Positions 30,613 to 42,300 of a stretch of DNA of 64,000 nucleotides are shown piece after piece. Made by a program: the position numbers and the translations under genes. Each line of letters starts with the position of its first letter. Positions within the stretch are counted from its first letter, which is position 1. This DNA comes from Spinacia oleracea (lineage: Eukaryota; Streptophyta; Magnoliopsida; Caryophyllales; Amaranthaceae). The stretch covers positions 992,001-1,056,000 of the forward strand of contig NC_079491.1 in assembly GCF_020520425.1 (NCBI RefSeq). Direction: 5' to 3'. The notes under the pieces are model-generated. The model worked only from the letters and a program-made list of their open reading frames with translations, ran no database searches and was not told where the DNA came from.

Positions 30613-33600
30613 ATGGAAGACCTTAATTCTTCTCGGTTCGAAGGCATAGGAAATGCTGTGAAAAAGAGGCGAAGCCATAGGCGGCCTCGCCCAGAATCTC
30701 AACCACTTTCTGACGGGCGTGATGTTTCATCGTTGTCCTCTACACCTCCATCTGATGACGTAAAGCCCGGTTCCAGTGATGAGAACAGTGGTGGTGGGGA
30801 CCACAGCTCAAAGAGGAAAGAGCTAAGTCTTAGTCAATGTGCATCAAGATTTCCGGGACCTAGTGGTGTGGAAGGTGAAAACCCGGTAAGAAAGAGTAAG
30901 AAAGTAGACATTGGACTTGATGAGTTATATGGTGATAGCTCAAATCACAAAAGAAGTAGTGAAGGAGTTCTTGCTCCTGGTAATTGGAGAAGTACAAGCA
31001 GGGAAAAAGAAAGTCCGGAACCACAGAAGACCATGGCATTGAATAAAAAAGCCGATGAGGGGACCGGTCCATCTCAGGATAGGTTGGGAAATGATAATAA
31101 GGTTAAAAAGGTTAAGCTCAAAGTTGGTGGTGTCACACGTACAATTGATGCGAATTCAAAGAGTTCTCGATCTTTAGATGCTACAATTGTACTGCAGAAG
31201 TCAGCCGTTAAGGTAGGTGATTCTTGCATATCTGTTTAATGTATGAACCTTTTGATCTGTTTGTGTTGCCTTGTATCTATGTATTTGGTTGATACTAGTG
31301 TTTGCCAATCTGCGTCTCCGTTTGGTTTGGGTGTAAAACATTTTCTGTGCAAAATGATTTTCATAGAAAACAATTTACAATGCGAAACACAATTCCAAAA
31401 TTAGTTTTCCGTTGTTTGGTTTCATGCAAGAAAAATGATGAAACGGAAGGAAAATGGAAAGAAAAGTATGTAGGTAGTTAGAGTAGTGTACAAGAGAGAT
31501 AAGGAAAAGGAAGGAAAACAGTTTTCCGTTCATTTAGAAGGGAAAATGGTTTTCCATCAATGGGAGAGCAATTTTACTCCTAGGGAAAATGGTTTTACAC
31601 TCCTTTGCAAACCAAACAATGTAAAATTGAAAATAGAGGAAAATTATTTTCCAGGAAAATGTTTTACGCTTTACCAAACGGAGCCTATGCCACGTCTTTA
31701 TTTTCACTTTTCCTCACTTCTTCCTTGATGATGTGGGTGTATAGAAATCTGATGCTCGCTGCCCGTTGGGGATATTCTATTTGTGTCCACTATTTCTTGT
31801 ATTTATGAGGATAATCACTTGTCTGAACTGCCATGTCTGTAATTATGGCACGTCATATGCTATATTCTATTGCGTAAAAGGTTTACATGTTATTTAATGA
31901 TTTGATAAACTGCACTATTTGGAAGCAAAATCGTATCCTTTTAGGATGTTCTGTAGTAACGCTAACTGACATTATACGTCTTGTAATCGCTTTATTAAAT
32001 AGCATTTAGGGTTAACGGGAACTCTAATAATTTCTGGTTTTCAGGATAATTCAGAAATTGACAATTCGCCGTCAGGAGATAAAAAGGGTGGATTACAGGG
32101 AATTCCGTGGAAGGATTTCTCCAAAGTGGGGTTTGCACTTGTAAGGGAGGAATCTTCAATGAAGGGGGGTGGGAAGAATAGCTCTGTAAAGCAAGGAGAC
32201 AAGTCTGATTCAGCGCGAAAGAGCAAACGATCATCCAAGAAGCGTGCAATTGATGGTTTTGATGACGACGATGATGATGAAATCAGGTACTTGGAAAAAG
32301 TGAAAAATGCTAAATATTTTACTGGATTTGGAGAGGATGATGAAGAATCTAGCAGAAAGCACCGAAGATTGTCCAAGTTCTCGGGAAATACTCCACAAAA
32401 TTCAGAAGTTGGTGCTTCTTCTTCACGGTTGGGTAAAGATGGAAAGAAGAGATCCCCATCTGAGAATACTGAATTTGAGGGAGAGGAGGAACTTGGATCT
32501 GATGGTGAACTTGAGGGGAAAAAGAAGAAGAAAGCAAGAAAGGAACCCGTTGATGTAATTGTTGAGCCAAAGCGGGAATTGACACTTACAACCCGTCAAA
32601 AGGCACTTCAGTCAGGAAGAGATGCCTCTGCACCTGGTGGAAGTGCAGTCGAATTCCCAGATGGATTACCTCCAGCACCTTCTAGAAGTATGAATACTGA
32701 ATTTGTTCTGTTTATCATGATATCACAAGTATACTTTTGAAGCCCTTTTGGTAGCCCGGTAATAAATAGTGGGAATGAGAATAAATCTAAGTGTTATTTG
32801 ACAAGAAAATAACATCATAATGTCCATGGTAATGAAATTTTGTCTCAAACTTGGTGTTTTTCTTCATAAATTTGCATTCCCACCTAATACCACTCCCAGA
32901 CTCCCCCAGATGGTAATGGATGGTAATGCAATTTTATAAAGAAAAAGAGATAATATTGAGTGAACTAGCATTACCATGGGAATGAATATTGATTTTTCTT
33001 ACAAATTCATTCCCATTGACACCATTTATGGCTGGCTACCAAATCGGCTGTTAGTCCCAGCTATTAATTATTCTTTTTTTATAAAATTTTGTCCATAGAG
33101 CAAAAGGAGAAGCTTTCAGAAGTGGATCAACAATTGAAGAAAGTTGAGGCTGCTCAGAGACGTAAAATGCATAATGAGAAGATAGCTAGGGAAAACGAGG
33201 TTCTTCAACTACCTCCTTTTCTATTTCGTTATCCCCTGGACAATTTTGTCAGTGAGCTGATTATGAATTTGTTGTTACAGGCTGAGGCAATTAGAAGAAT
33301 ACTTGGTCAAGACTCTAATAGGAAAAAGCGGGAAGACAAAAAGAAAAAACGTGTGGAAGAGCTTGCTCAGGTACTGGATAGTTTCTGTCTTATTAACTCC
33401 CCTTATTTATGAGTGGTATAAGTACCCCTGTTACCTCGACTCTTCATTTACCTCAAATACCCGTGTCGGATCCTCGACACTCGGACATGGGTATGAACAC
33501 TTCATTTTGGACCAAAATCATGCAATTTTTTCACAAAATAGCCGTGTCGGACACTTGGACACGTACCCATGTCCGATATGGGTATCCGAGTCCAGGTAAC

Positions 33601-35534
33601 ATATATAACTTGCAAGAGATAATTGATAATATTTTTTGATGCAGGAGAGGGAAGCTGATGAACTTTTGCGTGCATCAAATAGTATCAGATTGGTCATGGG
33701 ACCTAATGGAACAACTGTTACCTTTCCAAATGAAATGTTGCCTAGTTTTTTTGACTCAAAACCTTGCAGGTATCTATCTCACTCTTATGTCATATTCTGT
33801 CTCTTCTTGTGTAGTTTTTTCCGTCGTTGTGTTGCGCAAGTGCAAGTTAGTTTCTGGATTAACTGTTTTTTTATGTCCATTTTCCTGTCTTGCATTCGTC
33901 TTGATAAAGCCGACTTCATGATTAACATGTCTTTTTGCATAAAAATAAAATAAAACATAACTTCTAGTGCTCTTGACAAAGTATTTCTAGTAATCTTGAT
34001 AAATGTTAGTTGTGAGTAATCCTGATAAATGTTAGTTGTGAGTAATCTTGATAAACACAAGGCTCACTGGTTGTTTGGTGGAGGCTATTATCAGTCACTT
34101 GTTTGCCAAAAATCTGGGACCTTGTATGTAACAATGTAAGTCTCGGGATAAGGGATACTGTAGGTTAAAAAGAATCAGGCAAATATTGTTGGAAGTATTT
34201 TTTAAGCTGTTGATGTTTCATGTCAAATGCAACCTGAATATCCTGGATCAACAATCATATTCACTTTTGTAGTTCTTGATTATCTTTTGATATAAGCTTA
34301 TGAGTTATGCCATACTTGGTTATCTGTCTCTTAAATTCTTAATTTCACGTGTTTTCAATCATACACAATTTATTACTCAGTATAACATAGCGATGTTTGA
34401 TTCTCTTCCCATCTAGCTCTTTCTTCCTCCCTTCCCTTCCCTTCCCTTGTTTTTTCGTAGCAGGGAACCAAACAAAAGGAAGTTAATGAAGTTTATAAAC
34501 TGATTTTCTGTATTTTTGGTTCAAAATTAAATTCATTTTTTTGTTTGATTTGCTATGTGTTGGGTTGTCTTTTGAGATGTCCTGTCGCAGTTCAGAAGCA
34601 TGTAGCATATGTGTTTATGTACATTGGAGCTTTCTTTTGCCTCTTATTGAATGAATGATAACGGAGTATAGTGTAGCTTCTATATTTTGTTACCTTTGCC
34701 GAACTTTTGTCCAACACCTTAAATTTGATTTAAATTCTTGGGGTGATCCTTGAAGTATAGTTAAGGCTCCGTTTGTTTCACCGGAAAACATTTTCAAAGG
34801 GAAAACATCAAAGGGAAAGTAGTTTTCCTTTGTCTTTAAGGGATTAGAGTGGAAAATGTGGCAATTCCTTCTTTTCAAATGGAAAGTTGGTTTTCCCCTA
34901 GAGAAAGTTGTTTTCCATCTTTGGGAAAATCGTTTTCCATCCTTGACAAAAACAAACAAAGGAAAATGGAAAAATCATCTTCCGGGAAAGTGTTTTCCTT
35001 CAAAACAAACGGAGCCTAAAAGAAGAAGCTTATGCATTGTCCTGTCTCGTATCCCTTCTAATTGTCCCGTCATCCTAAGAGTTCACGTGAGATAGCTAGT
35101 TACTGCCCTAGTTAATTCGAGTTTTCCTAAAAAACTTTGTTAGTATTATTGTTTTCCTTTTTCCTTTCGGGATGAATTTTAAGTGAGATCAGCAGCTACT
35201 GCCCTAGTTTATTCGAGTTTTCCTAAAAAACTTTGTTATACTTCGTTATTGTTTTCCTTATTCCTTTCGGGATGAATTTTAAGTGAGATAACTAGCTAAT
35301 GACCTTGTTTATTCGAGTTTTCCTGAAAAACTTTGTTATAAACTTGTAATTATTTTCCTTTTTCTTTTCGGGGATGATTTTTTCAGTTATCCACCACCGC
35401 GTGAAAGCTGTGCGGGCCCATCGTGTACGAATCCATACAAGTACAGAGATTCAAAGACGAAGCTGCCACTTTGCAGTCTACAATGCTACAAGGCAGTTCA
35501 GGGTAATGTACCAACTCAAGCTGCTACCTGCTGA
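30613..35534 (+). CDS. INO80 complex subunit B-like (PAPA-1, HIT zinc finger)
   Basis: Six coding exons (30613-31212, 32045-32687, 33099-33199, 33281-33370, 33645-33769, 35387-35534) join in frame to 568 residues. The N-terminal 400 residues are charged, Ser/Lys-rich and low in complexity (basic KKRRSHRRPRP near 18; acidic DDDDDDE near 275). The PAPA-1 region starts near LTTRQKALQSGRD and continues through coiled coil KLSEVDQQLKKVEAAQRRK to RVEELAQ. A C-terminal HIT-type finger carries C-X-C pairs in SCAGPSC and LPLCSLQCYKAV. Proteins with this pair of domains are the Ies2/INO80B subunit of the INO80 chromatin remodeller, which in yeast stimulates the ATPase (family knowledge). Probably nuclear. 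Introns carry MITEs and minisatellites. Translation starts in exon 2, after a 5'UTR intron. Confidence 0.9.
31315..31686. mobile_element. Tourist-like MITE, GTAAAAC family
   Basis: Ends TCTCCGTTTGGTTTGGG and inverse of GGCTCCGTTTGGTAAAGC; interior rich in GGAAAATGGTTTTCC strings. Lies in INO80B intron 2. Related to elements at 34765 and 58561. Confidence 0.65.
33991..34056. repeat. 26-bp minisatellite, about 2.5 copies
   Basis: Units of TAATCTTGATAAATGTTAGT plus TGTGAG repeat at 33991, 34017 and 34043 in INO80B intron 6. Confidence 0.8.
34765..35016. mobile_element. Tourist-like MITE with TAA duplication
   Basis: 252 bp, ends GGCTCCGTTTGTTTCACCGG and inverse, flanked by TAA at 34762-34764 and 35017-35019. 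A 3-bp TWA duplication is typical of PIF/Harbinger. Interior of GGAAAAC/GTTTTCC strings. INO80B intron 6. Confidence 0.75.
35091..35370. repeat. 96-100 bp tandem repeat, three copies
   Basis: ATTCGAGTTTTCCTAAAAAA and CTTTCGGGATGAATTTTAAG recur three times; the last unit runs almost into the acceptor of the final INO80B exon at 35387. Confidence 0.85.
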
Positions 35535-35689
35535 TATATATAACACCAAGAAAACATAAGCCATAAATTAGTGATGTGATCTTATAGTAAAAAAAAAATG
35601 ATTTGGTAGTTTTGTTATCATTTATATTTATATTACCACAGAAATAATAAGCTATCATTGGCAAATTATGTGAAAATTTTCAAGCATAT

Positions 35690-36075
35690 GAAAATAAAGT
35701 GTTGTGTAGAGTTGTAGTAACTTGGTACTGTGATTTCTATTCTGGCCTTCTGGGTAGCCATATGCAAATAAAGGGCTGTGTAGAGTTGAATACTTGGTCA
35801 ACTATAGCCCGGCTTGCTAGCCTGACCCGGCCCCTAAAAGACGCGGGTTTGGGCATCCACAAAGTTTAATACTCAATCAACTATAGCCCGACTTGCTAGC
35901 CTGACCCGGCCCCTAAAAGACGCGGGTTTGGGCATCCACAAATATGTTTTTTTAGACAATAGCCCGAGCCCGGCCCGGAAAAACTCGTTTAGGCCTGAAA
36001 GCCCCGCACTAAATTCATGGGTCTGTGCATGAATTTTTGTGTTAAAGCCCGGTGCGACCCGAAGTTTGTCACCTC
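35690..36075. repeat. GC-rich CCCGGCCC repeat with 79-bp tandem copies
   Basis: ACTATAGCCCGGCTTGCTAG to CATCCACAAA occurs twice (35801 and 35880, period 79), followed by a degraded third stretch with CCGAGCCCGGCCCGG. A related AATAAAGNGNTGTGTAGAGTT pair lies just before it. Located in or past the INO80B 3'UTR. Confidence 0.7.
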
Positions 36076-36103
36076 TGGTAGAGTTGTACTAAAAGTGTAC
36101 TTC

Positions 36104-36189
36104 GTATTGTGTTTGATTGTATCGGTCTCTTCGACATGAAGACGAGGTATTGTGTTTGATTGTATCGGTCTCTTCGACATGAAGACGAG
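36104..36189. repeat. perfect 43-bp tandem duplication
   Basis: GTATTGTGTTTGATTGTATC to ACATGAAGACGAG is present twice without change (36104-36146, 36147-36189). Confidence 0.9.
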
Positions 36190-36593
36190 GGAAGAAATTC
36201 GGGGAAGCTGTGATTTCATTCCTATCCTGGGTAGCTTATCTCTATTGCTCGGAATTTGATGGAATTTTTTTTTGGCATTCTTAGGCTCGGTTTGGTTTAA
36301 CGAAAAATATAATCATTTTTTAGGAAAATGTTTTACACCAAACGAAACACTCCCGGTATGTAACTAATGCAAGGATAAAAGACAACTATATTTTTTGTGT
36401 TGGATGCATGGCTAGCATATACTACATGTCTATATAATTATGTACAATACATTTTCGATTGCATATGAGCCAGTACAACAACAAAAACAAGAAGTCGGAA
36501 AATCGGGGTTTGTTGCCTCTTTCTGGCTCGTTTCACCTTAAACTAAACTGAACGAAACTAAAACTACCCGATAAAACAAGATAAAAAGAGAGA

Positions 36594-37915
36594 TTATTGT
36601 TCATGAACAACATAATTGTTTGTAGTGAAATCAAACTCATCAAGTTCGTCAAAGAAGTCATTGTTTTCTTGTGTTATTTTCGCCGTAATATTCTTGAGAT
36701 GGGGAAAAGTGGCAAGGAGGTTATTTTGTGGATCATAAGGGGTAAAACTGTCTAATGAAACCACATAAGGCACCTCTTCTTCCTCTTGTTTTGCCATCTT
36801 TTGGGAGCTATAACTTGGAGATTGTGTGTAATTACCTTGGTGACCTTGATCACAGGGAGTATTTTCGGTATTGCCCTTGTTGATTCCCGTTCGTTCTTTT
36901 TTGGGCCTAGAATGGGCCTCACTGACTTGGGCTTTGGATTGAACCTGGGCCTGGACCTTCTTCTTTGGGCTTTTGTGTGTTTGGGAATCTAGGCTAGGAT
37001 GGTTATGGGCTGAGGTGTAAGTGATGATGAGAATTGAAGCATCTTCTTTGCATCTCTCTACTTGTTTCTTGGCTGAGCATCCCTTTGCTGTGCTGCATCT
37101 GTAATAACCCCTGCAATTATTATTATAATTATTTGATTAGATTAAGGGCATGTTTGTTTTAACTTATCTCGGCAAAAATAAGTCAGATAAGTTCAGTTCA
37201 GCAAAAATAAGTTTTTAAAAGACAATTTAACACATAAATAAGCAAATAAGTTTTTTTCAGCAAAAATAAGTTCCAATAAGTCAATTTATGTCAAATTTAG
37301 TTAAACCAAACAGAGCCAAATCATATAGATAAATAAATAATTAAACAAAAAAGGAGAAATAATTACAAAATGGTAACCTTGGATAAGGAGATCCTTTGAT
37401 GGGCTTTTGTCCATATTTTCTCCAAGACCAAGAATCACAAGGAGGCTTCTTTTGTTGTTGATTTCCCTTTTTTCCTTCTATCTTAATCTTCATCACTGTT
37501 TTCTCACCATCTCCCATCTTCCTAAACTCAAATCACACAAAATCAACACAAAACAACAATTTTTACTGTATAATCGGTTTTATGGATGTACCGGTTGTAT
37601 CATGCATGAGCCCTTATCGTACATAATATACTGGTATATTTCCCTCGTCCTGAATTAATAATTACATATGACATATCTAAACAATGTGACAACCAAATCC
37701 AGACGTGGAAATATAAATTATACAAGCACAAACCTTCATTGTAACCTATTTGCATGTCAAGTATTCTCAAGGTAAAAATTGAGAAAAGAAGAAAAAAATG
37801 GTATATTTTTATGCATGCATGGAGAAAGATAAGTACACTTCTTAAACTAATAACTAATTAGATGCTACTAATTACATAATTAGAGCTTAACATACCTTTC
37901 CTTAATTTGAGACAT
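36594..37915 (-). CDS. WRKY transcription factor, group IIe, WRKY65-like
   Basis: Three exons on the minus strand (37915-37896, 37521-37378, 37110-36594) join in frame to 226 residues. The WRKY domain spans about 37-93, with WRKYGQK at 40-46 and zinc ligands C60, C66, H90 and H92 (C-X5-C-X23-H-X-H). The intron after YPR sits at the position conserved in WRKY genes. [20 protein letters not shown] and [12 protein letters not shown] match Arabidopsis WRKY65 better than WRKY69 or WRKY22/27/29. Basic KK runs flank the domain and the C-terminus is acidic (DELDEFD), a possible activation region. It should bind W-boxes in the nucleus. The first exon has only 20 coding bases (MSQIKE); the N-terminus is shorter than in WRKY65, so the start is the least certain part. 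Confidence 0.9.
37146..37317. mobile_element. AAGTTCAG-type MITE in WRKY intron 2
   Basis: Begins GGGCATGTTTGTTTTAACTT, ends with the inverse (GTTAAACCAAACAGAGCC); AAAATAAGT units inside. Placed between the two WRKY-domain exons. Confidence 0.55.
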
Positions 37916-38243
37916 GATAGTTAATTTCCACAAAAATGGCTGAATTAACTGAGAAGATGAAGTTGGATGGAAGACTATAGTGCAATGGAATCAATTGAGA
38001 CAGAGAGAAGAACAAAGAGATGACAACACCTCTGTTTTTGCTGCTTTGCCCACCCCATTGACCCACTCTAATTCTTTACACATTAAATATGCGTCTTATC
38101 ATTAAAACGTTAATTGCTTCTTAATTCGTATTATCTGCTTGTATGTGCACTAATTAACACAATTCGTCTCCTATCATACATTTAGACTGTTTTATTCTTA
38201 TTTTAACTATCAGACCACGCATAGTAGTTAAGACTGAGCAGAC

Positions 38244-38567
38244 TGTTATAACGGATACAAAGAAAGATTAAATAACGTAATTAAAAAATGCAAAGGTTTA
38301 ACGTGGTTCACTAACAATGTATTAGCTACGTATACAGGCAGAGGGGAGGAAAGTTTTATTGATCTTGAGGAGTACAGATTACAGAATACAACTAGGTTAT
38401 GACCTAGAGAGTTTATATATACTACTCTCTAGACAGATGCGGAAAAGCCCAGAAAATAGGCCTAAAACAGATAACCCTAGTCCAGAATAGCAGATACCGT
38501 AAAGCAAGATTCACATGCTGGGGCGTTGCAGTAAGGAGCTTGACCGATTCAAATCATTATTCTAACA
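38244..38567. mobile_element. solo LTR of an LTR retrotransposon
   Basis: Fossil element of 324 bp starting TGTTATAACGG and ending ATTCTAACA, with TG...CA termini as short inverted repeats (TGTTA/TAACA). It is flanked by the 5-bp duplication CAGAC at 38239-38243 and 38568-38572. A TATA-like stretch (TTTATATATA) lies in the middle. No internal region remains, as after LTR-LTR recombination. Family probably Copia, uncertain; the perfect duplication suggests moderate age. Confidence 0.75.
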
Positions 38568-38584
38568 CAGACCTTATTAATACA

Positions 38585-38905
38585 CTAGCTATGAAGATTT
38601 GGGAATGAGATTATGGAAGCTATAATGCTACATTTCTTGCCAAATTATACTTAATTTTATTCCGATTGTTTCAGTTATTACCGACTATCAAATATGACCA
38701 AAAACATTACAAGAGAATAAATTATAACGGACCAAATAAAATGTATTTTTGGTGAAATTCATTGATAAAAAAGGAAATAGAAACGGACTCTATAAAAAGG
38801 GTTAAATTGAAAAATGGAGGATATTAGTTTTATTTGTTATGGTTAGTTCACCCGACTCGAGACCGGATCATTTTGGTACACAACCCAAGATGATTTATCT
38901 CATCG
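38585..38905 (+). repeat. upstream copy of the enoyl-CoA hydratase promoter
   Basis: Direct duplicate of 38955-39275 at an offset of about 370 bp. Shared strings include CATTTCTTGCCAAATTATAC, ACCGACTATCAAATATGAC, TATAAAAAGGGTTAAATTG and TTCACCCGACTCGA. Confidence 0.85.
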
Positions 38906-38954
38906 TATAGTTGTATATACATACCTTATTGCTACAGTAGTTTATGAAGAAAAT

Positions 38955-39275
38955 ACTAGTTTGAGAATGGAATTACGTTACTATGAACATTATAATGGTA
39001 CATTTCTTGCCAAATTATACTTAATTTTATTCGAATATTTATTGTTTTTACCGACTATCAAATATGACTAAAAATATTACAAGAGAATAAATTATAATGG
39101 ACCAAATAAATGTATTTTTTTTTGGTGAAATTCATGGGGAAAAAATAATCAAAACCAACTCTATAAAAAGGGTTAAATTGAAAAAATGGAGGAAATTAGT
39201 TTTATTTGTTATTAGTTCACCCGACTCGAAACCGGATCATTTTGGCACACAAACCGAAGTTTATCTTATCGCAAA
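38955..39275 (+). promoter_or_regulatory. proximal promoter of the enoyl-CoA hydratase gene
   Basis: Second copy of the duplicated block, ending about 50 bp before the ATG. CTATAAAAAGGG at 39160-39171 is a candidate TATA box and is present in both copies. Confidence 0.5.
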
Positions 39276-39324
39276 AGTCACACTCTGTTTCTCTCTCTCT
39301 CCTCCCCTAACTATTCCGGCGAAA

Positions 39325-42300
39325 ATGGAGAAACCCACATCGGAAAACCTGATAATGGTAACCCGAGAACCCACCACCGGAATAGCTTACGTAACAATAA
39401 ACCGACCCAAATCCCTAAACTCGTTGACCAAACCCATGATGACATCATTAGCCCAAGCTTTCAAATCCCTAGACGCCGATGATGACATCAAAGTCATCAT
39501 CTTGTCGGGTTCGGGTCGGGCCTTCTGCTCTGGGGTTGATCTGACGGCTGCGGAAGATGTTTTCAAAGGTGATGTTAAGGATGCAGAGAAGGATCCTGTG
39601 GTTCAGATGGAACGGTGTAGGAAGCCTATAATTGGGGCTATTTCTGGGTTTGCTGTTACTGCTGGATTTGAGATTGCTCTTGCTTGTGATATGATTGTTG
39701 CTGTTGAAGGCACCAAGTTTATTGACACTCATGCTAGGTAATTGTTTCATTGGTATTATTGATTTCGAAGTTTGTTAATTGTTGATTAATTATTGAACAT
39801 TTGAGCTATATTTGTTGTTTAAGATTGAAATTTATTGCTCTTGCTTGTGATATGATTGTTGCTGTCAAAGGCACCAAGTTTATTGACATTCATGCTAGGT
39901 AATTGTTTCATTGGTTTTATTGATTTCGAAGTTTGTTAATTGTTGATGAATTATTGAACATTTGAGCTATATTTGTTGTTTAAGATTGAAATTTAATATA
40001 TTGGTTTTGATTGCCTTGATATATATTTCTGGTTAAAGAGATATGCTGATCAAATTAATCTTAATTCATGTTTATTGACACTCATGCTAGGTAATTGTTT
40101 CACTGGTGTCATTGATTTCGATTTTTGTAATTGTTGATGAATTATTGAACATTTTAGCTATATTGGTTTTTGAAGATTGAAATTTAGTATATGGGTTTTG
40201 ATTGTCTTGATATATACTGCTGGTAAAAGAGATGTGCTGTTAACTTAATCTTAATTAAAGGAGTATGATCTAATTGTTGATGAATTATTGAACATTTGGG
40301 CTATATTTGTTGTTTAAGGGAGAAATTTAGTATTGATTGTCTTGATATATACTGCTGGAGAAAGAGATATGTTGATCAACTTGATCTTAAGTAATTTATT
40401 TAAGGAATGTGATCTGGAGTTTTTCGAATGATCGAAAGAAATAGTATTGGGGTGTATGTAGTTCTAGGTATACCGAAGTGTATTTATGGAAATTGTGTGT
40501 GTCAAGAGATTAGGAGTTAGACATGAAAGGACGGAAAATGCGGGTGTCAGTGCTACTAGACTCAGGTGTTGATCGTAACTAATGGCTAATGTGTTACTTT
40601 CGGTAGAATGTGAGATGTAATGGTTTGTATGATGACAGTAATATTGTGTTTCACATGATCGCTTCTTCTTTATGTTAGGAGATAATAAATGTTTGTAGGT
40701 CCTAAAATGGGTGGGTTGTTCTTCGTTTTAACTCAAAAGTGCAGCTTCAATGCTGTGACCCCTTAGCTGCCGCAAGAGTGCATTTTGCTACCTTGTTTAA
40801 GGTGTGCCATCCTATGTGATTTGTCAATAAATCATAAGATATTTGTACAAGCCCTTTAGTCATGATGTTGGGAGCACTAGATGGTGTCACAATGTAATGT
40901 ATAGGGCAAGGGCACATTAGGAAGTGTCATAAATGTTGTTATGCATAGCTTGGGCAACAAGAAGAGGGTTAGTTAGTCTATAAATGGAGGAGTTTAGGGT
41001 AAGAAAAAATATATGTCGAGTATTCTGTTATGTCCATCCACTCTCTCTCTCTCTACCTAAGTTGTATTCCACCATTGATGATTTAATTGCATGAACTAAT
41101 ATAACTACTATCGGTTTCGATCTAATTTTGCTTACTTAAATCATTGATTAAGCAAGATATAGCTTCAATCTATCACACACAAGTTGTTTGCACGTGTCTA
41201 TATAATGAAAATCCGTGGCATGTTGATGATATTAAGGGAAGTGAGGGGGAATTAAGGTGCATGGTGGGGCTAAATAGGAATAACAGAGCTACAGAGTATA
41301 ATAGTATATACGAATGTCGAATAGTATACAATGGTCCATTAATTTTCTCCCGCTGATCAAGCATGTACGAAAACAGGCTAATAAAATGACATTTGTCCTT
41401 TAATTTTCTTCCACTGATCAAGCATGTCGGGTTTAGGTGTGTTTCCTGGAGTCCGAAGTTATTAGAGATGTAGAACTATGTAAACTTCTATGCAATTCCT
41501 ACTTGATGTTGTAATCACGGTTAGGGTGAGCTTATGTAGTAACTACATGTCTACGAATATGTAATAGAGCGAGGAACAATTGCATAGGTCACAACCTACA
41601 TGGGTCTAACAATTCCGAATACAATGCCCTAACAATGTGTTTGGATGAGAGAGCTTCAAAGAAAGTGATAGTAAGGGGTCTGATTTCCTTTGTCTAGGTG
41701 TGGAGTTAGAGGAGTGAAGGGATTATTCTTGCGTGTACCTAATATTATTTTGGAACCAAAGCCAACAATTTACTCTAACACCCTTTTACATACACAATGA
41801 CTTAAACACCCGTTTTCTTTGTTATAGTAGCCATTTTTTGAATCAAAGTAACCCTTTATTTTTAAAAGAGAATCTTGATTTAAAATTACATTATTTAAGT
41901 ACATGTACTAACGACACCAATTTGACACTTTTTCATAATAATTCTAATAAATACGTCAAAATAAATTAGAATCAAGTTCTTAACTTTCTTTTTTAGTGTG
42001 GACGGAGTCAATTTAAGAATGAGTGGGAGTGAAGTAATGAGTATTGAAAGGATCCATAAAAACGTGATGAATCTTCTTTGTTTTGTTGTTTTGTGACTTC
42101 GGTCCTTTCCTTGGCCATTATCGTCAACTTGAAGTTAAAAGTGGTAACAGAAGTTTTAGTTTTTTCCTGTGTTCTATGGTGCTGTTCTTTTGCTTACAAG
42201 CCCTTTCCCTGCTTCAGTCGCTAGAATAGGGTATATTTGGTTTGCATAATCTGTTCATAGTTTGTTCACTACCCTTTTCATGTGCTTAAACTGCAGATTT

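Noticed and set aside
32041-32376. Minus-strand frame opposite INO80B exon 3
   Set aside because: Shadow of a Ser/Asp/Lys-rich coding exon whose own strand has splice sites and family motifs.
39097-39324. N-terminal extension of the enoyl-CoA hydratase frame
   Set aside because: The frame stays open but covers the duplicated promoter and TATA-like box; the family protein begins at 39325.
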